Positions 1-12,243 of a stretch of DNA of 64,000 nucleotides are shown here, piece after piece. The notes below the pieces were generated by a model. It had not been told where the DNA came from, made no database searches, and saw only the letters and a program-made list of their open reading frames with translations. A program made the translations under genes and the position numbers. How positions within the stretch are numbered: position 1 is the stretch's first letter; every line of letters begins with the position of its first letter. This DNA comes from Microbacterium sp. GCS4 (lineage in GTDB: Bacteria; Actinomycetota; Actinomycetes; Actinomycetales; Microbacteriaceae): contig NZ_LGYE01000001.1 of the NCBI RefSeq assembly GCF_001262495.1, positions 62,001 through 126,000 of the forward strand, given 5' to 3'.

Positions 1-2
1 CC

Positions 3-587
3 ATGACCTCGCATCGCAGCGACCTCGGGCGCGACCTCGCCCGCATCGCGGTCTTCGCCGCACTGATCGTCGTGCTGGGCACCGTGACCGTCCCGCTGCC
101 GGGCGGTGTGCCGCTGACCGCGCAGACGCTCGGAGTCATGCTCGCCGGCATGGTGCTCGGACCGCGGCTCGCGCCGATGGCCGTGCTCCTCGTGCTCGTC
201 CTCGCGGCGATCGGACTTCCCGTGCTCGCGGGCGGACGCGGGGGACTCGGCGTCTTCGTGGGACCCACTGCCGGCTACCTCATCGGATGGATCGCGGGCG
301 CGATCGTCATCGGTGTCATCGCGCGCGGAGGCCGCATCACGTGGTGGCGCACCGCACTCGGCGCCGTGGTCGGCGGCATCCTCGTCGTCTACCTCTTCGG
401 CATCCCCGTGCAGGCGCTCGTCCTCGGCGTCGAGCTCGCGCCGACGGCGCTCTCCAGCCTCGTGTTCCTGCCCGGCGACCTGCTCAAGGCCGCGGCCGCC
501 ACCGTGCTCACCCTCGCACTCCTGCGCGCGTACCCGCCGGCGTTCGGTCGACGGCCCGCACTCGGTGCGCCCGCCCGTGCGGTCTGA
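3..587 (+). CDS. bioY: BioY, substrate-binding (S) component of a biotin ECF transporter
   Basis: Membrane S-component that captures biotin and hands it to the BioM/BioN energising module. The 194-residue protein is almost entirely hydrophobic with about six membrane segments, the size and character of BioY, and it is followed directly by an ECF-type ATPase and an EcfT-like protein, the classical bioYMN order. Translation starts at ATG only two bases into the window, so promoter and any biotin-responsive operator lie outside. Its stop overlaps the start region of bioM, implying coupled translation. The family call rests on composition, length and context; it could in principle carry another vitamin, but the trio strongly favours biotin. 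Confidence 0.9.
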   Translation: MTSHRSDLGRDLARIAVFAALIVVLGTVTVPLPGGVPLTAQTLGVMLAGMVLGPRLAPMAVLLVLVLAAIGLPVLAGGRGGLGVFVGPTAGYLIGWIAGAIVIGVIARGGRITWWRTALGAVVGGILVVYLFGIPVQALVLGVELAPTALSSLVFLPGDLLKAAAATVLTLALLRAYPPAFGRRPALGAPARAV

Positions 588-1269
588 CACGCGCACCCGG
601 CACATCGCGCTCGACGGGGTGAGCGTCGAGCGCGACGGGCGCACAGTCCTGCGCGAGGTGAATCTCGGCCTCGACGCAGCGCGCATCGCAGTCGTCGGTG
701 CCAACGGATCGGGCAAGTCGACCTTCGCGCGGCTGCTCAACGGCCTCGTCGCCCCGACGGCAGGTCGAGTCTCGGTGCACGGCCTCGACGTGCAGAAGGA
801 GATCCGAGAGGTGCGCCGTCGCGTCGGCTTCGTGTTCACGGATCCGCAGGCGCAGATCCTCATGCCGACGCCGGCGGAGGACCTCGCGCTGTCGATCCGG
901 GGCGTCTCGCGCGCCGAGACCGAGCGTCGGGTGCGGGAGGCGCTGGCCGCCCACGGGCTGCAGGATCACGCCGACGTCCCGGCATCCGCTCTCTCCGGCG
1001 GTCGCAAGCAGATGCTCGCCCTCGCATCCGTGCTCATCACCGCTCCCGCGGTCATCGTGGCGGATGAGCCGACCACGCTGCTCGACCTCCGCAACGCGCG
1101 GCGGATCGGCGATCTGCTGCTGACGCAGAATGCTCAGGTCGTGATCGTCACGCACGATCTCGAGCTCGCGGCGCGTTGTGACGAAGCCGTGCTCTTCGCC
1201 GACGGGCGCGTCATCGCGATCGACGAGCCGGCCGGGGTGATCGCCCACTACCGGAGGTCGTGCGTGTGA
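565..1269 (+). CDS. bioM: BioM, ATPase of the biotin ECF transporter
   Basis: Cytoplasmic ABC ATPase that powers biotin uptake by BioY with BioN. From the GTG at 565 it is 234 residues: Walker A GANGSGKST at 45-53, signature LSGGRKQ, Walker B ending VADEPTT and a switch His in VTHD. The open frame extends upstream but those codons lie inside bioY and look like frame noise. GTG 565 or GTG 577 is the likely start; both overlap the end of bioY, consistent with coupling. The 3' end overlaps bioN by 10 bases. Confidence 0.9.
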   Translation: MRPPVRSDTRTRHIALDGVSVERDGRTVLREVNLGLDAARIAVVGANGSGKSTFARLLNGLVAPTAGRVSVHGLDVQKEIREVRRRVGFVFTDPQAQILMPTPAEDLALSIRGVSRAETERRVREALAAHGLQDHADVPASALSGGRKQMLALASVLITAPAVIVADEPTTLLDLRNARRIGDLLLTQNAQVVIVTHDLELAARCDEAVLFADGRVIAIDEPAGVIAHYRRSCV

Positions 1270-1856
1270 TTCAGCTCCACCGACCGGGTACGAGTGTGCT
1301 GCACCGTCTTCCGGCGGGCATCAAGCTCGCCGCCCTCGCGGTCATCGCGATCGTGCTGTCGGCCTTCGCTCACGACGCCGTGTGCATCGCGGTGTCTCTC
1401 TGCGGGGTCGGGCTGCTGTTCCTCGTGGCCGGACTCCCGCTCCGGGTCCTCGGCACGGAGGTGTGGCGGCTGCGCTGGCTGGTCCTGGTGCTGGGACTCG
1501 CGCTGTGGATCTTCGTGTCCCCGCAGATCGCCTGGATCAACACCGGGCGCGTCGTCGCGTTGATCCTGCTCGCGAGTCTGCTCACGATCACGACGCGGAT
1601 GAGCGAGCTGCTGGCGGTGCTGTGGACGATGCTGCAGCCGTTGCGACGGTGGATCGACACCGAGGCCGCCGCCATGACCGTGTCGCTCGCGATCTCGATG
1701 ATCCCCGTGGTGTCGGGGTTCGCCGGCGACATCGCCGACGCGCAGCGTGCGCGAGGCACCCGTCTCGGCGTGCGCGCCGTCGTGCCGCTCATGGTGCGCA
1801 CGCTACGACACGCGGACGACGTCGGAGACGCCCTCGCCGCGCGCGGGCTCGTGTGA
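1260..1856 (+). CDS. bioN: BioN, EcfT-type transmembrane component of the biotin transporter
   Basis: Membrane coupling protein linking the BioM ATPase to BioY. The 198 residues hold about five hydrophobic segments, then the Ala/Arg-rich cytoplasmic region typical of EcfT, with two ARG-type motifs (QRARGTRLG near 162-170 and ALAARGLV at the C terminus) that dock on the ATPase. It starts at GTG inside the end of bioM. Its last 54 bases overlap the 3' end of the convergent acyltransferase gene. Confidence 0.88.
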   Translation: MRVIQLHRPGTSVLHRLPAGIKLAALAVIAIVLSAFAHDAVCIAVSLCGVGLLFLVAGLPLRVLGTEVWRLRWLVLVLGLALWIFVSPQIAWINTGRVVALILLASLLTITTRMSELLAVLWTMLQPLRRWIDTEAAAMTVSLAISMIPVVSGFAGDIADAQRARGTRLGVRAVVPLMVRTLRHADDVGDALAARGLV

Positions 1857-3119
1857 GCGGCGCGCAAGGCGCAGTGCCACGACCGATCCGACCACCGCGA
1901 GGGCCGCGGTCACCACGGTCGTACCCACCACCAGCAGAAGCGCGATCGACGCGATTCCGAGGGCGACCGCCACGGTGAGCCTCCGAGGCGAGCTCGTGGA
2001 CGCGGGTGCCGGCCGGTTCTCGAACCGCGTCAGGGACACTGCGACCACGGCGCTCAGCACGACGGCTGTCAGGAGCCACAGCGGGCGACCCGCCCACCAT
2101 GCGGCGCTGCTCGGCGCGGGAAGGACCGCGCCGGTGGTGATCGAGAACAACGCCGCGGCCCCGGCCATCGTGAGCAGCACGGGCATGTGCCAGAGGTAGA
2201 TCGTCATGGTGCGTCGATTGACGAAGTCGGAGAACGCAGCGGGCAACGGCCGACGGCTGAACCGCGCGATGCGGTCGCGGAGCAGCGACACGAGTGCCAG
2301 GTGCACGACTCCGACGAGCAGCAGCGCACCCGTGGGAGGGTTGATGTTCGCGACGAGGTCGGGGGAGTAGACGCCCGTCGCGACGCAGCCGATCAGAACC
2401 AGGAGCGCCAGACCCGCGCCGAGTCCGCGCGTGCGGCGGCTCAGGCGGTCGATCGTGCCGTCCGCGAGGAAGAACCCGAGCTGCTGGAGCGTCAGCCACA
2501 CGAACGCGAGGTTCAGGAAGCCCAGTGCGTCGACTCCGGTATGGGCGCGCATGATGTCGACGAGGATCGCAGCCCCCGCGAGCATGCTCAGCGCGACGAC
2601 CGGGGAACGCCGGTGCGCGGCGGCGAGCACCGGCAGCAGCGCCTGGCACAGCAGGAACACCCCGAGGAACCAGAGCGGCTGCGCGAAGCGGAACCCCGCG
2701 ATCGCCACGAGATGACCGGGCACTCCGGAGAGGAGCAGCGCCGCCAGCAGTGCGCCGACGACGCCGATCACGAGCACGGCGGGCCGCAGCAGACGGTGGA
2801 TGCGGGTGGCCACGAAGGCTGCATCCGTCTGCCCGCGCTCCCGACCCCGGCGGTGGGCGATGATGCCCGCGAATCCTCCGATGATGAAGAACAGGGGCAT
2901 GACCTGCAGAGCCCAGCTCACCGGGAGGATCCACCACGTCCCGTCGCTCGCGTTCTCGAAGACCGGTCCCGCATCCGTCACCGTGACCCCGACCATGATC
3001 GCGTGCAGCAGTACCACGCCCAGCACGCAGAGCGCGCGGAGGAGGTCGATCGCGGTGTCGCGGGTGCTCGGCGCCGATGCGCGGGATGCGGATGCCGGTG
3101 GTGCCTCGACGGCGGCCAT
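1803..3119 (-). CDS. Acyltransferase 3 family membrane protein
   Basis: Integral membrane O-acyltransferase-like protein of 438 residues. The N-terminal part (RDTAIDLLRALCVLGVVLLHA, residues about 21-41) matches the acyltransferase-3 start with its active-site-type His, and about ten further hydrophobic helices follow, including the IIGGFAG and TIYLWHMP segments typical of the family. These proteins transfer acetyl or succinyl groups to cell-surface sugars or lipids; the substrate here cannot be told. It is a single gene, and its 3' end overlaps bioN by 54 bases on the opposite strand. Confidence 0.8.
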   Translation of the reverse strand: MAAVEAPPASASRASAPSTRDTAIDLLRALCVLGVVLLHAIMVGVTVTDAGPVFENASDGTWWILPVSWALQVMPLFFIIGGFAGIIAHRRGRERGQTDAAFVATRIHRLLRPAVLVIGVVGALLAALLLSGVPGHLVAIAGFRFAQPLWFLGVFLLCQALLPVLAAAHRRSPVVALSMLAGAAILVDIMRAHTGVDALGFLNLAFVWLTLQQLGFFLADGTIDRLSRRTRGLGAGLALLVLIGCVATGVYSPDLVANINPPTGALLLVGVVHLALVSLLRDRIARFSRRPLPAAFSDFVNRRTMTIYLWHMPVLLTMAGAAALFSITTGAVLPAPSSAAWWAGRPLWLLTAVVLSAVVAVSLTRFENRPAPASTSSPRRLTVAVALGIASIALLLVVGTTVVTAALAVVGSVVALRLARRSHEPARGEGVSDVVRVS

Positions 3120-3216
3120 GTGTCCTCCTCGGTCAGGGTGTCCGAGGAGCGTATGGAGCGGGTGGCGGCCGAGGGATCACCCTGCGGGGCTGTTCGACCC
3201 CCTACCGCGGGGTGAG

Positions 3217-3888
3217 TCAGGAAGCAGGTTCGACGAGCCCGGTGTCGTAGGCGAGGATCACGGCGTGCACGCGATCGCGGAGGCCGAGCTTGGACAGCAC
3301 CTTGCCGACGTGCGTCTTGACCGTCTGCTCGGCGATGAACAGCTCCGCCGCGATCTCGCTGTTCGAGCGGCCCCGGCCGATCTGCACGAGCACCTCGCGT
3401 TCACGCTCCGTCAGATCGGCCAGCACGGTCTGCGACCGCGGAGCGGCAGGTCGACGTCCCGCGAACTGCTCGATCATCCGTCGCGTGACGCTCGGCGCCA
3501 GCAGCGCGTCACCGCCCGCGACGACGCGCACCGCGTGCACGAGCTCCTCCGGCAGGGCATCCTTCAGCAGGAACCCGCTGGCACCCGCCTCGAGCGCGTC
3601 GTACACGTAGTCGTCGATGTCGAACGTGGTCAGCATGAGGATCCGCGGGATGTGCGCTGCGGAGTACCCGGGGCCGAGGATGCGTCTCGTGGCCTCGATG
3701 CCGTCGAGTTCCGGCATCCGCACGTCCATGAGGATCACGTCGGGGTCGAGACGCGCCGCGAGGGTCACGGCCTCCGCGCCGGTCGCCGCCTGCCCTGCCA
3801 CCCGGATGCCGTCGTGGGCGTCGAGGAGCGCGGCGAAGCCGGCGCGGACCATGGCCTGGTCGTCCGCGATCAGCACGGAAATCGTCAC
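3217..3888 (-). CDS. NarL/LuxR-type response regulator
   Basis: DNA-binding response regulator of 223 residues. The receiver domain has acidic residues DD at 9-10 and the phospho-acceptor Asp55 in [10 protein letters not shown]; the C terminus is a LuxR-type HTH (LTEREREVL then [20 protein letters not shown]). It overlaps the upstream sensor kinase gene by 4 bases (ATGA), so the two are translated as a pair. Such pairs often sense envelope stress; the target genes are unknown, though the neighbouring acyltransferase and DedA-like genes are membrane related. Confidence 0.9.
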   Translation of the reverse strand: MTISVLIADDQAMVRAGFAALLDAHDGIRVAGQAATGAEAVTLAARLDPDVILMDVRMPELDGIEATRRILGPGYSAAHIPRILMLTTFDIDDYVYDALEAGASGFLLKDALPEELVHAVRVVAGGDALLAPSVTRRMIEQFAGRRPAAPRSQTVLADLTEREREVLVQIGRGRSNSEIAAELFIAEQTVKTHVGKVLSKLGLRDRVHAVILAYDTGLVEPAS

Positions 3889-5156
3889 GGGTTCTCCTCG
3901 GTGTCTGCTGTCGTATCGGCGGTCGCGTCGACGGCAGGCAGGGCGGTCGGAAGCGTCGCAGAGACCTCCCAGCCTCCGTCGGGGGTCGGAGACGCGGTGA
4001 AGGTCCCGCCGAGCAGCTCGACGCGCTCGCGCATGCCCCGCAGCCCGTGACCGCCGCTCCGGGGTTCATCGGCGGTGGCAGGACGGGCATTGCGCACCCG
4101 CAGACCGACACGGGCGGCATCTGCCTGGACCCGCACCGTGACGGCAGCGCCGTGCGCGTGCCGCACCGCATTGCTCAGAGCCTCCTGCGCGATCCGGTAG
4201 GTCGCGATCTGCACCGCGGTCGGCGCATCGGCGACCGGCCCGGTGATCTCCAGACCGACGGTGACGCCCGCGCGTCGGATCGTGTCGACCAGCGCGGGGA
4301 TGTCATCGATGCGCTGCTGCGGTGCGAGATCGGCCGTCTGGTCCTCGGTGCGCAGCACCCCGAGCATCCGCCGCATCTCCGTCAGGGACGACCGCGCGGT
4401 CGCCGCGATGCTGTCGAACTCCTCCGCGGCGGTCGGGTCGATCTCGGGAAGCCGGTAGCGCGCGGTCGACGCCTGCACCTGGATCACCGACATGCTGTGC
4501 GCGATCACATCGTGCAGCTCGCGGGCGATCCGCGTGCGCTCCTCCACGAGCGCCCGCCGGGACTCCTCGAGTGCCGAGTGCTCTCGTTCCTTCGTGAGCT
4601 CTTCGGAGACCCGAAGGCGGCCGGCGGTCAGCGCTGCGATCAGATAGGTCGCGAGAACGACGGATGCGGTGACGATGAGGTTCGCCGTGACGTTCGCGGC
4701 GACGCCGGCGGGCGCGAGCACGTCCTGACGGAGCAACGGCAGCGCGAGCGACGCCAGGCTGCCGATCACGAGCGGGAACGCACCCAGGCGCGCACCGTGG
4801 CGGAACGTCACGACCCCGACGAGGAGCACGAAGGACAGCAGAGCCGGGACCGACCACGGCCACGGTGACGCGGCCACATCAGCGATCGAGACGAACAGCG
4901 GCGATGCGACCGCCGCCACGGCGAACAGTGCGATCGCGGTCCGCGGCCGGTTGACCGCCAGCAGCGGAGCCCCGCACACCGCGGCGCCGAGGATGAACGA
5001 CAGCGGCAGCGGAGTGTCGAAGAGCACGGTCTGCAGGGGGACGAACACCGAGTAGAGCACGACGACCGCGGTGCCCAGGAGCGCGAACGCGACGGTGCGA
5101 CGATCGACCCGGGACACCCGTTCGGTGCGCTGCCGTGATCGTGCCATGACAGTCAT
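3885..5156 (-). CDS. Sensor histidine kinase (HisKA_3 type)
   Basis: Membrane sensor kinase, 423 residues from the ATG at 5156. Residues about 20-178 form five or six membrane segments; a dimerisation helix follows with phospho-acceptor His215 in [15 protein letters not shown], then a HATPase domain with the N box ([10 protein letters not shown]) and G box ([16 protein letters not shown]). The open frame runs further upstream, but the ATG at 5156 overlaps the stop of the DedA gene as ATGA and is the credible start. It is coupled downstream to the response regulator. No large extracellular sensor domain is present, as in intramembrane-sensing DesK/LiaS-like kinases. Confidence 0.9.
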   Translation of the reverse strand: MTVMARSRQRTERVSRVDRRTVAFALLGTAVVVLYSVFVPLQTVLFDTPLPLSFILGAAVCGAPLLAVNRPRTAIALFAVAAVASPLFVSIADVAASPWPWSVPALLSFVLLVGVVTFRHGARLGAFPLVIGSLASLALPLLRQDVLAPAGVAANVTANLIVTASVVLATYLIAALTAGRLRVSEELTKEREHSALEESRRALVEERTRIARELHDVIAHSMSVIQVQASTARYRLPEIDPTAAEEFDSIAATARSSLTEMRRMLGVLRTEDQTADLAPQQRIDDIPALVDTIRRAGVTVGLEITGPVADAPTAVQIATYRIAQEALSNAVRHAHGAAVTVRVQADAARVGLRVRNARPATADEPRSGGHGLRGMRERVELLGGTFTASPTPDGGWEVSATLPTALPAVDATADTTADTEENP

Positions 5157-5773
5157 CCTGCCAGGTGCGGTACGGGGTCGCGGCGGCGCCGGGCTGCCGT
5201 GATGCGGTCGATCACGAGACCGAGGAGCAGCGCGACCGCGATCCCGATGCCCGCGCTGAGGAGCGGCTGATCCGTGATCCAGGCGCCGGCGAGGAGGCCG
5301 ATCGCGAGGCTCAGAGCGCTCCAGCTCGTGCCGGCGACGAGACTCAGCGGCACGAAGCGACGCCAGGCGAAACCGAGAGCGCCCGCCGACATGTTCACCG
5401 CGACCCGCCCGACCGGGATGTACCGTGCGCCGAGGATCAGCGCGGCGCTGCGCCGATCGAGAGCGTGGTGCGCATGGGCGAACGCGGCGGAGACCCGCGG
5501 GCGCCGCATCCATGCCCAGCGTGTGGTGCCGACGCGACGCCCGATCGCGAAGGCGATGTTGTCGCCGATCGCCGCCCCGACCGCCGCGATGAGACCCAGC
5601 GGGAGCAGCATCCACAGCGCCCCTGTCGACGCCGCGACGGCAGCCGCCGCGACGAGCACCGTCTCGCTGGGCACGGGCGGGAAGAATCCGTCGATCACGG
5701 TCACGACGAACAGCACGAGGTACAGCCACGGCGACGCGACGGTCTGCAGAATGAGCTCGTTGATAACATCCAC
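5153..5773 (-). CDS. DedA-family membrane protein
   Basis: A 206-residue polytopic protein of the DedA/SNARE-associated family, implicated in membrane phospholipid (undecaprenyl-phosphate) movement. Visible family marks are the early FPPVPSETVL segment and GRYIPVGR-type motif (GARYIPVGRVAVNMSAG, residues about 115-131). It starts at GTG and its stop overlaps the histidine kinase start by 4 bases, making a dedA-kinase-regulator transcription unit. That linkage suggests the two-component system monitors the envelope, which is inference. Confidence 0.85.
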   Translation of the reverse strand: MDVINELILQTVASPWLYLVLFVVTVIDGFFPPVPSETVLVAAAAVAASTGALWMLLPLGLIAAVGAAIGDNIAFAIGRRVGTTRWAWMRRPRVSAAFAHAHHALDRRSAALILGARYIPVGRVAVNMSAGALGFAWRRFVPLSLVAGTSWSALSLAIGLLAGAWITDQPLLSAGIGIAVALLLGLVIDRITAARRRRDPVPHLAG

Positions 5774-5800
5774 CCGAGAAGGCTAGGAAGCAGGAGGGTC

Positions 5801-6184
5801 GTGAAGCATCACCCCGGAGTATCGACCGCATCACTCCGCAGAGTGACTTCGCAGAGGTCCGCGCTGGTCGGCGAGACACTCGTGCTCGGTCTTCTGGTCG
5901 ACGACGAGACGCGCTGCGAGCACTATCACGGCCCGCTCGACGTGATCGCCCTGCGCTTCGCGTGCTGCGGGGAGTGGTACCCGTGCCACGAGTGCCATGC
6001 GACGATCGCGGATCACCCCGCAGCGCAGTGGCCTGTGGAGGACCGTCACGAAGAAGCCGTGCTCTGCGGGGTCTGCGGGTCCCGCCTGCGGATCGACGCC
6101 TACCTCGACGCGGACGCCTGCCCGCAGTGCGCGGCGGGCTTCAACCCCGGATGCCGTCTGCACCACCGGCTGTACTTCGACTGA
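5801..6184 (+). CDS. CHY-type zinc finger protein
   Basis: A 127-residue cysteine/histidine-rich protein. Motifs in order are RCEHYHGPLDVIALRF (the CHY signature, residues about 35-50), CCGEWYPCHECH, a CGVCG knuckle and C-terminal CPQCAAGFNPGC, enough to bind about three zinc ions. The start GTG at 5801 lies three bases after an AGGAGGG element; a second in-frame GTG at 5843 is possible. The role of CHY fingers in bacteria is not established. Transcription diverges from the dedA operon. Confidence 0.8.
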   Translation: MKHHPGVSTASLRRVTSQRSALVGETLVLGLLVDDETRCEHYHGPLDVIALRFACCGEWYPCHECHATIADHPAAQWPVEDRHEEAVLCGVCGSRLRIDAYLDADACPQCAAGFNPGCRLHHRLYFD

Positions 6185-6259
6185 GCACCCAGCTGGGCGA
6201 TCTATACTGGGAGGCTGGTCGCTCGACCTGCTTCCCCCTCTGACGAACGGACATCCGCT

Positions 6260-7858
<1,599 letters not shown>

Positions 7859-7900
7859 CCGGCTCGGTCGTCGCGTGCACGCGTGTCCTAGGCTCGAACC

Positions 7901-8482
7901 GTGACGCACGACGACTCGACGCTCGACACCAGGCTCAACGACGGGTTGCGCGGCAGGCACGCCCTCACCGGTGACGCGCCCGAGTGGGATCTCGAAGCGC
8001 TGCCGGAGGACCCGGCAGTCCTCTTCGCCGAGTGGATGGAGGCGGCGGATGCCGCCGCGGTCCCCGAGCCGCACACGGCCACGCTCGCGACGGTGGATGC
8101 CGAGGGCGTGCCGGACGCGCGGACCCTCATCCTCAAGCGGGTCGACGAGCGCGGATGGGCGATCGCGAGCACCCGGTCGTCGCGGAAAGCTGCACAGCTC
8201 GCCGCCGCCCCGGCCGCGGCGCTGAACTTCTGGTGGCAGCCGCAGGTGCGCGCCGTGCGGGTGCGCGGTCGAATCGAAGAAGCGACTGCTCGAGAGAGCG
8301 CCGTCGATCTCGCGGCTCGGTCACGGGCCGCCCAGGCGCGCGTCGCCGACGGGGATTGGGTGCTCTGGCGCATCGTTCCCGATCGCATCGAGTTCTGGCA
8401 GGGATCGCGAGACCGCCGCCACACCCGTGTCGTCTATGTGCCGGCCGAGACCGGTTGGTCGCACACCGTCGCCGTCGACTGA
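7901..8482 (+). CDS. pdxH: Pyridoxine/pyridoxamine 5'-phosphate oxidase-like FMN protein
   Basis: Likely the oxidase that makes pyridoxal 5'-phosphate from PNP/PMP using FMN and oxygen. The 193 residues carry the PdxH pattern: ATLATVDAEGVPDARTLILK (FMN-binding strand region), RKAAQL, NFWWQPQVRAVRVRGR, and a C-terminal DRIEFWQGSRDRRHTR matching the substrate-binding RxH region. It is slightly shorter than typical PdxH (about 210-220) and starts at GTG. Monocistronic between the ABC-F gene and the convergent SURF1 gene. Confidence 0.85.
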   Translation: MTHDDSTLDTRLNDGLRGRHALTGDAPEWDLEALPEDPAVLFAEWMEAADAAAVPEPHTATLATVDAEGVPDARTLILKRVDERGWAIASTRSSRKAAQLAAAPAAALNFWWQPQVRAVRVRGRIEEATARESAVDLAARSRAAQARVADGDWVLWRIVPDRIEFWQGSRDRRHTRVVYVPAETGWSHTVAVD

Positions 8483-8507
8483 GCGGGGATCCCCGACAGT
8501 CAACCGA

Positions 8508-9320
8508 TCAGCGTGCGTCGAGCAGCTCGTCCTCGATGTCGGCATCCGCATCGCGTCGCCGCGGCTTCTTCTCGGGTGCCGGGCGGCCCTCGACCTCTTC
8601 GCGATGCTTCATGACCTCGGTGCGGATGATGTAGCCGATGAAGATGAAGCCCATGATCGCGAACAGGATCCACTGGATCGCATACGACAGATGCGGTCCC
8701 GGGTCGTCGGTGGGGGAGTCGAAGCCCCCGAGTGCGGCGTCAGGTGCCGGGTCCTCGCTCACGATCTGTCCATAGGCGCCGGTGACGACGTCCTCGCCCA
8801 CGAGGTCTGCGATGGACGGCAGATGGATCGTGGGAACCTGTCCCTCGGGGGCACCGCGACCGGAGGCCGGGAGCTGTTCACCGGGTCGCAGACGCACGAC
8901 GACCTCGACCTCGCCAGACGGCGGTGCGGGCACGGCATCCGGGGAGTCGCCGTCGCCCGGCGGGACCCACCCGCGGTCGACGATGAACACGCGCCCATCG
9001 ACGTCCCGGAAGGGTACGAGCACCTCGAACGCGCTGGTGCCGCCGTGCGGACGATTGCGAACGAGGAGCTGCTCATCGGCGAGGTACTCGCCCTGGAGCA
9101 GGACGGGGTGCCACACGTCGCCGGCGTCGAGCTGCCCATCGGCGCCGATGAGGTCGGCGAGCGGCACGGGCTCGGCATCGTAGTTCTTCTCGACCAGGGC
9201 GATCTGCTCGGCTCGTGACTCGTTGCGCTCGAACTGCCAGTGCGACAGGAAGGCGCACGCGACGGCGAAGCCGATGGCGATGAGCACGTAGACGCTCCAC
9301 CGCCGCAGGCGGGCGCTCAT
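8508..9320 (-). CDS. SURF1 family cytochrome oxidase assembly protein
   Basis: A 270-residue membrane protein involved in cytochrome c oxidase (heme a) assembly. A membrane helix near residues 8-27 ends with the SURF1 hallmark SHWQFERN; the middle contains GEY and RPHGG...V.P and the DRGWVPPGD motif, and a second helix (YAIQWILFAIMGFIF) lies near the C terminus. The ATG at 9320 overlaps the stop of the upstream small gene by 4 bases, which decides the start against the longer open frame. The C-terminal tail is charged (Arg/Lys/Asp). Confidence 0.88.
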   Translation of the reverse strand: MSARLRRWSVYVLIAIGFAVACAFLSHWQFERNESRAEQIALVEKNYDAEPVPLADLIGADGQLDAGDVWHPVLLQGEYLADEQLLVRNRPHGGTSAFEVLVPFRDVDGRVFIVDRGWVPPGDGDSPDAVPAPPSGEVEVVVRLRPGEQLPASGRGAPEGQVPTIHLPSIADLVGEDVVTGAYGQIVSEDPAPDAALGGFDSPTDDPGPHLSYAIQWILFAIMGFIFIGYIIRTEVMKHREEVEGRPAPEKKPRRRDADADIEDELLDAR

Positions 9321-9532
9321 GAGAGAGCTCCGTCCGTCGCTGCCGCAGGAAGGTCGCGGACCGTCACCGGGAAGTCGCGTGCGGCGAGGTAGTCGCGGAG
9401 GAACGACACGTGCTCGGGGCACGCGAGCCAGATCTTCTCCCGATCAGCGGCGTGAATGCGCGGGTTGCGCCACACCACCTGGGATACGGCCGCGTCCCGG
9501 CATCCGGCACGCGAGCATTCGAGCCCGGTCAC
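9317..9532 (-). CDS. Small Cys/His protein, conserved actinobacterial hypothetical
   Basis: A 71-residue soluble protein with a likely metal site formed by Cys5, Cys11 and the later LACPEH motif (about 37-42), plus conserved VVWRNPRIH. Similar proteins are often labelled acetone carboxylase, a label I do not trust because the real enzyme is a large multi-subunit complex. It is sandwiched in a DUF3099-small protein-SURF1 unit with 4-base overlaps on both sides. Start is GTG. Function unknown. Confidence 0.7.
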   Translation of the reverse strand: MTGLECSRAGCRDAAVSQVVWRNPRIHAADREKIWLACPEHVSFLRDYLAARDFPVTVRDLPAAATDGALS

Positions 9533-9891
9533 GCTCGATCCTGGCCGCTCTCATGGATCGTGATGATCCACGGGTCCGCGGTCTCCGACGTCCGGACGTC
9601 CTCGGACTCCGGACGCCGAGGAGCCTCGATCTCCTGCACGGGCGATTCGGCCGTCGTCTCGGTGCTGTCGCTGCCCGCATTCGCGAAGACCACGGCGATG
9701 TACGGCAGCACGGCGGCGGCGGACGCGAAGACCCACGTGTACCAGCCGTAAGGCTGCACGAACATCATGAGACCGAAGCAGACGATGCGGATCGTCATCG
9801 TCAGGGCGTAGCGGCGCACACGGTGATCACTCTCGGCCTGCGGCGACTGCGGCAGGGAGGTGACAGCGGGTGTCAGACGCTTGCTCTTCAC
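9529..9891 (-). CDS. DUF3099 membrane protein
   Basis: A 120-residue protein: a basic N-terminal stretch, two closely spaced membrane helices (TIRIVCFGLMMFVQPYGWY and VFASAAAVLPYIAVVFANAG) and an acidic cytoplasmic tail. The helix pair with the intervening PYGW matches the actinobacterial DUF3099 family, function unknown. It is the first gene of the three-gene unit that ends with SURF1. Confidence 0.8.
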   Translation of the reverse strand: MKSKRLTPAVTSLPQSPQAESDHRVRRYALTMTIRIVCFGLMMFVQPYGWYTWVFASAAAVLPYIAVVFANAGSDSTETTAESPVQEIEAPRRPESEDVRTSETADPWIITIHESGQDRA

Positions 9892-9917
9892 GATGAGTCC
9901 AGCCTACGCCGCAATGA

Positions 9918-11459
<1,542 letters not shown>

Positions 11460-11512
11460 CCGCGCACGTTTCTCGTTGCCGGGATGACAGCCCCGGGTGA
11501 CTCTTCCGCCGC

Positions 11513-12211
11513 TCAGGAGCGTCGGGAGACCGCCGAGTCGATGAGCTCCGCCAGACGGTCCGGAACCGAGAACTGCGGCCAGTGCCCGGAGCCGATCCGC
11601 ACGACCTCCGTGTCGGCGATGTTACGGAACTCATCTCCGTAAGACCCCCACTGGTCGAGCTCCGACAGCAGCGTCTCGTGGTCGAGGCCGCCCATCAGCA
11701 GAGTCACTGGAACACGATGGCGGCCGCCGTCGAGGACCACCGGATCGGTCGGCACCCTCGCCGGGACGCTGCGGGTGAGCGGGACGGTGCGAGCCCTGGT
11801 CGCCTCGTCGAGGTCGTCGACGTCCTCCGCGGGGAAGAAATCCCACCCCGGGAACGGGATCACGCCGTCCACCACCTCGAACTCGCTGATCGCGGCACCC
11901 GAGGGCGGCGGCACGGTATCGACGAACACCACGCGGGCGACCGCGTCCGGGCGGGCGTCGGCGACGCCCCATGCCACGTTGCCGCCGCCGCTGTGTCCGA
12001 CCACGGCGACCGGCCCGCCGATCGCGTCCACCGCGGCGACACCTGCGGCTACCCAATCGGCGATGCCGATCTCGGCGGAGTCCGCGGCCGAGGCTCCGAC
12101 CCCGGGCATGGTGAGCGCGTGCACGGTGTGTCCCGCACGCTCGAGGTCGGGGGTCACGTCGTTCCAGCTGTCAGCGTCGAGCCACAGCCCGGGGATGAGG
12201 ATGATGTCCAT
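11513..12211 (-). CDS. Alpha/beta-hydrolase
   Basis: A 232-residue hydrolase with a short strand start (MDIILIPGLWLDADSW, oxyanion region), nucleophile elbow GHSGGG with Ser74, a cap region, and a late GSGHWPQ supplying the catalytic His. The longer open frame upstream of ATG 12211 lacks protein-like composition. Substrate unknown; the sequence resembles small esterases. It is convergent with fabG and lies just downstream of serB. Confidence 0.8.
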   Translation of the reverse strand: MDIILIPGLWLDADSWNDVTPDLERAGHTVHALTMPGVGASAADSAEIGIADWVAAGVAAVDAIGGPVAVVGHSGGGNVAWGVADARPDAVARVVFVDTVPPPSGAAISEFEVVDGVIPFPGWDFFPAEDVDDLDEATRARTVPLTRSVPARVPTDPVVLDGGRHRVPVTLLMGGLDHETLLSELDQWGSYGDEFRNIADTEVVRIGSGHWPQFSVPDRLAELIDSAVSRRS

Positions 12212-12243
12212 GGCCCGACGATAGACGGGGCCACCGACATCCG

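Noticed and set aside
9317..9532. Acetone carboxylase subunit
   Set aside because: Only 71 residues and no partner subunits; the label seems to be a propagated misannotation.
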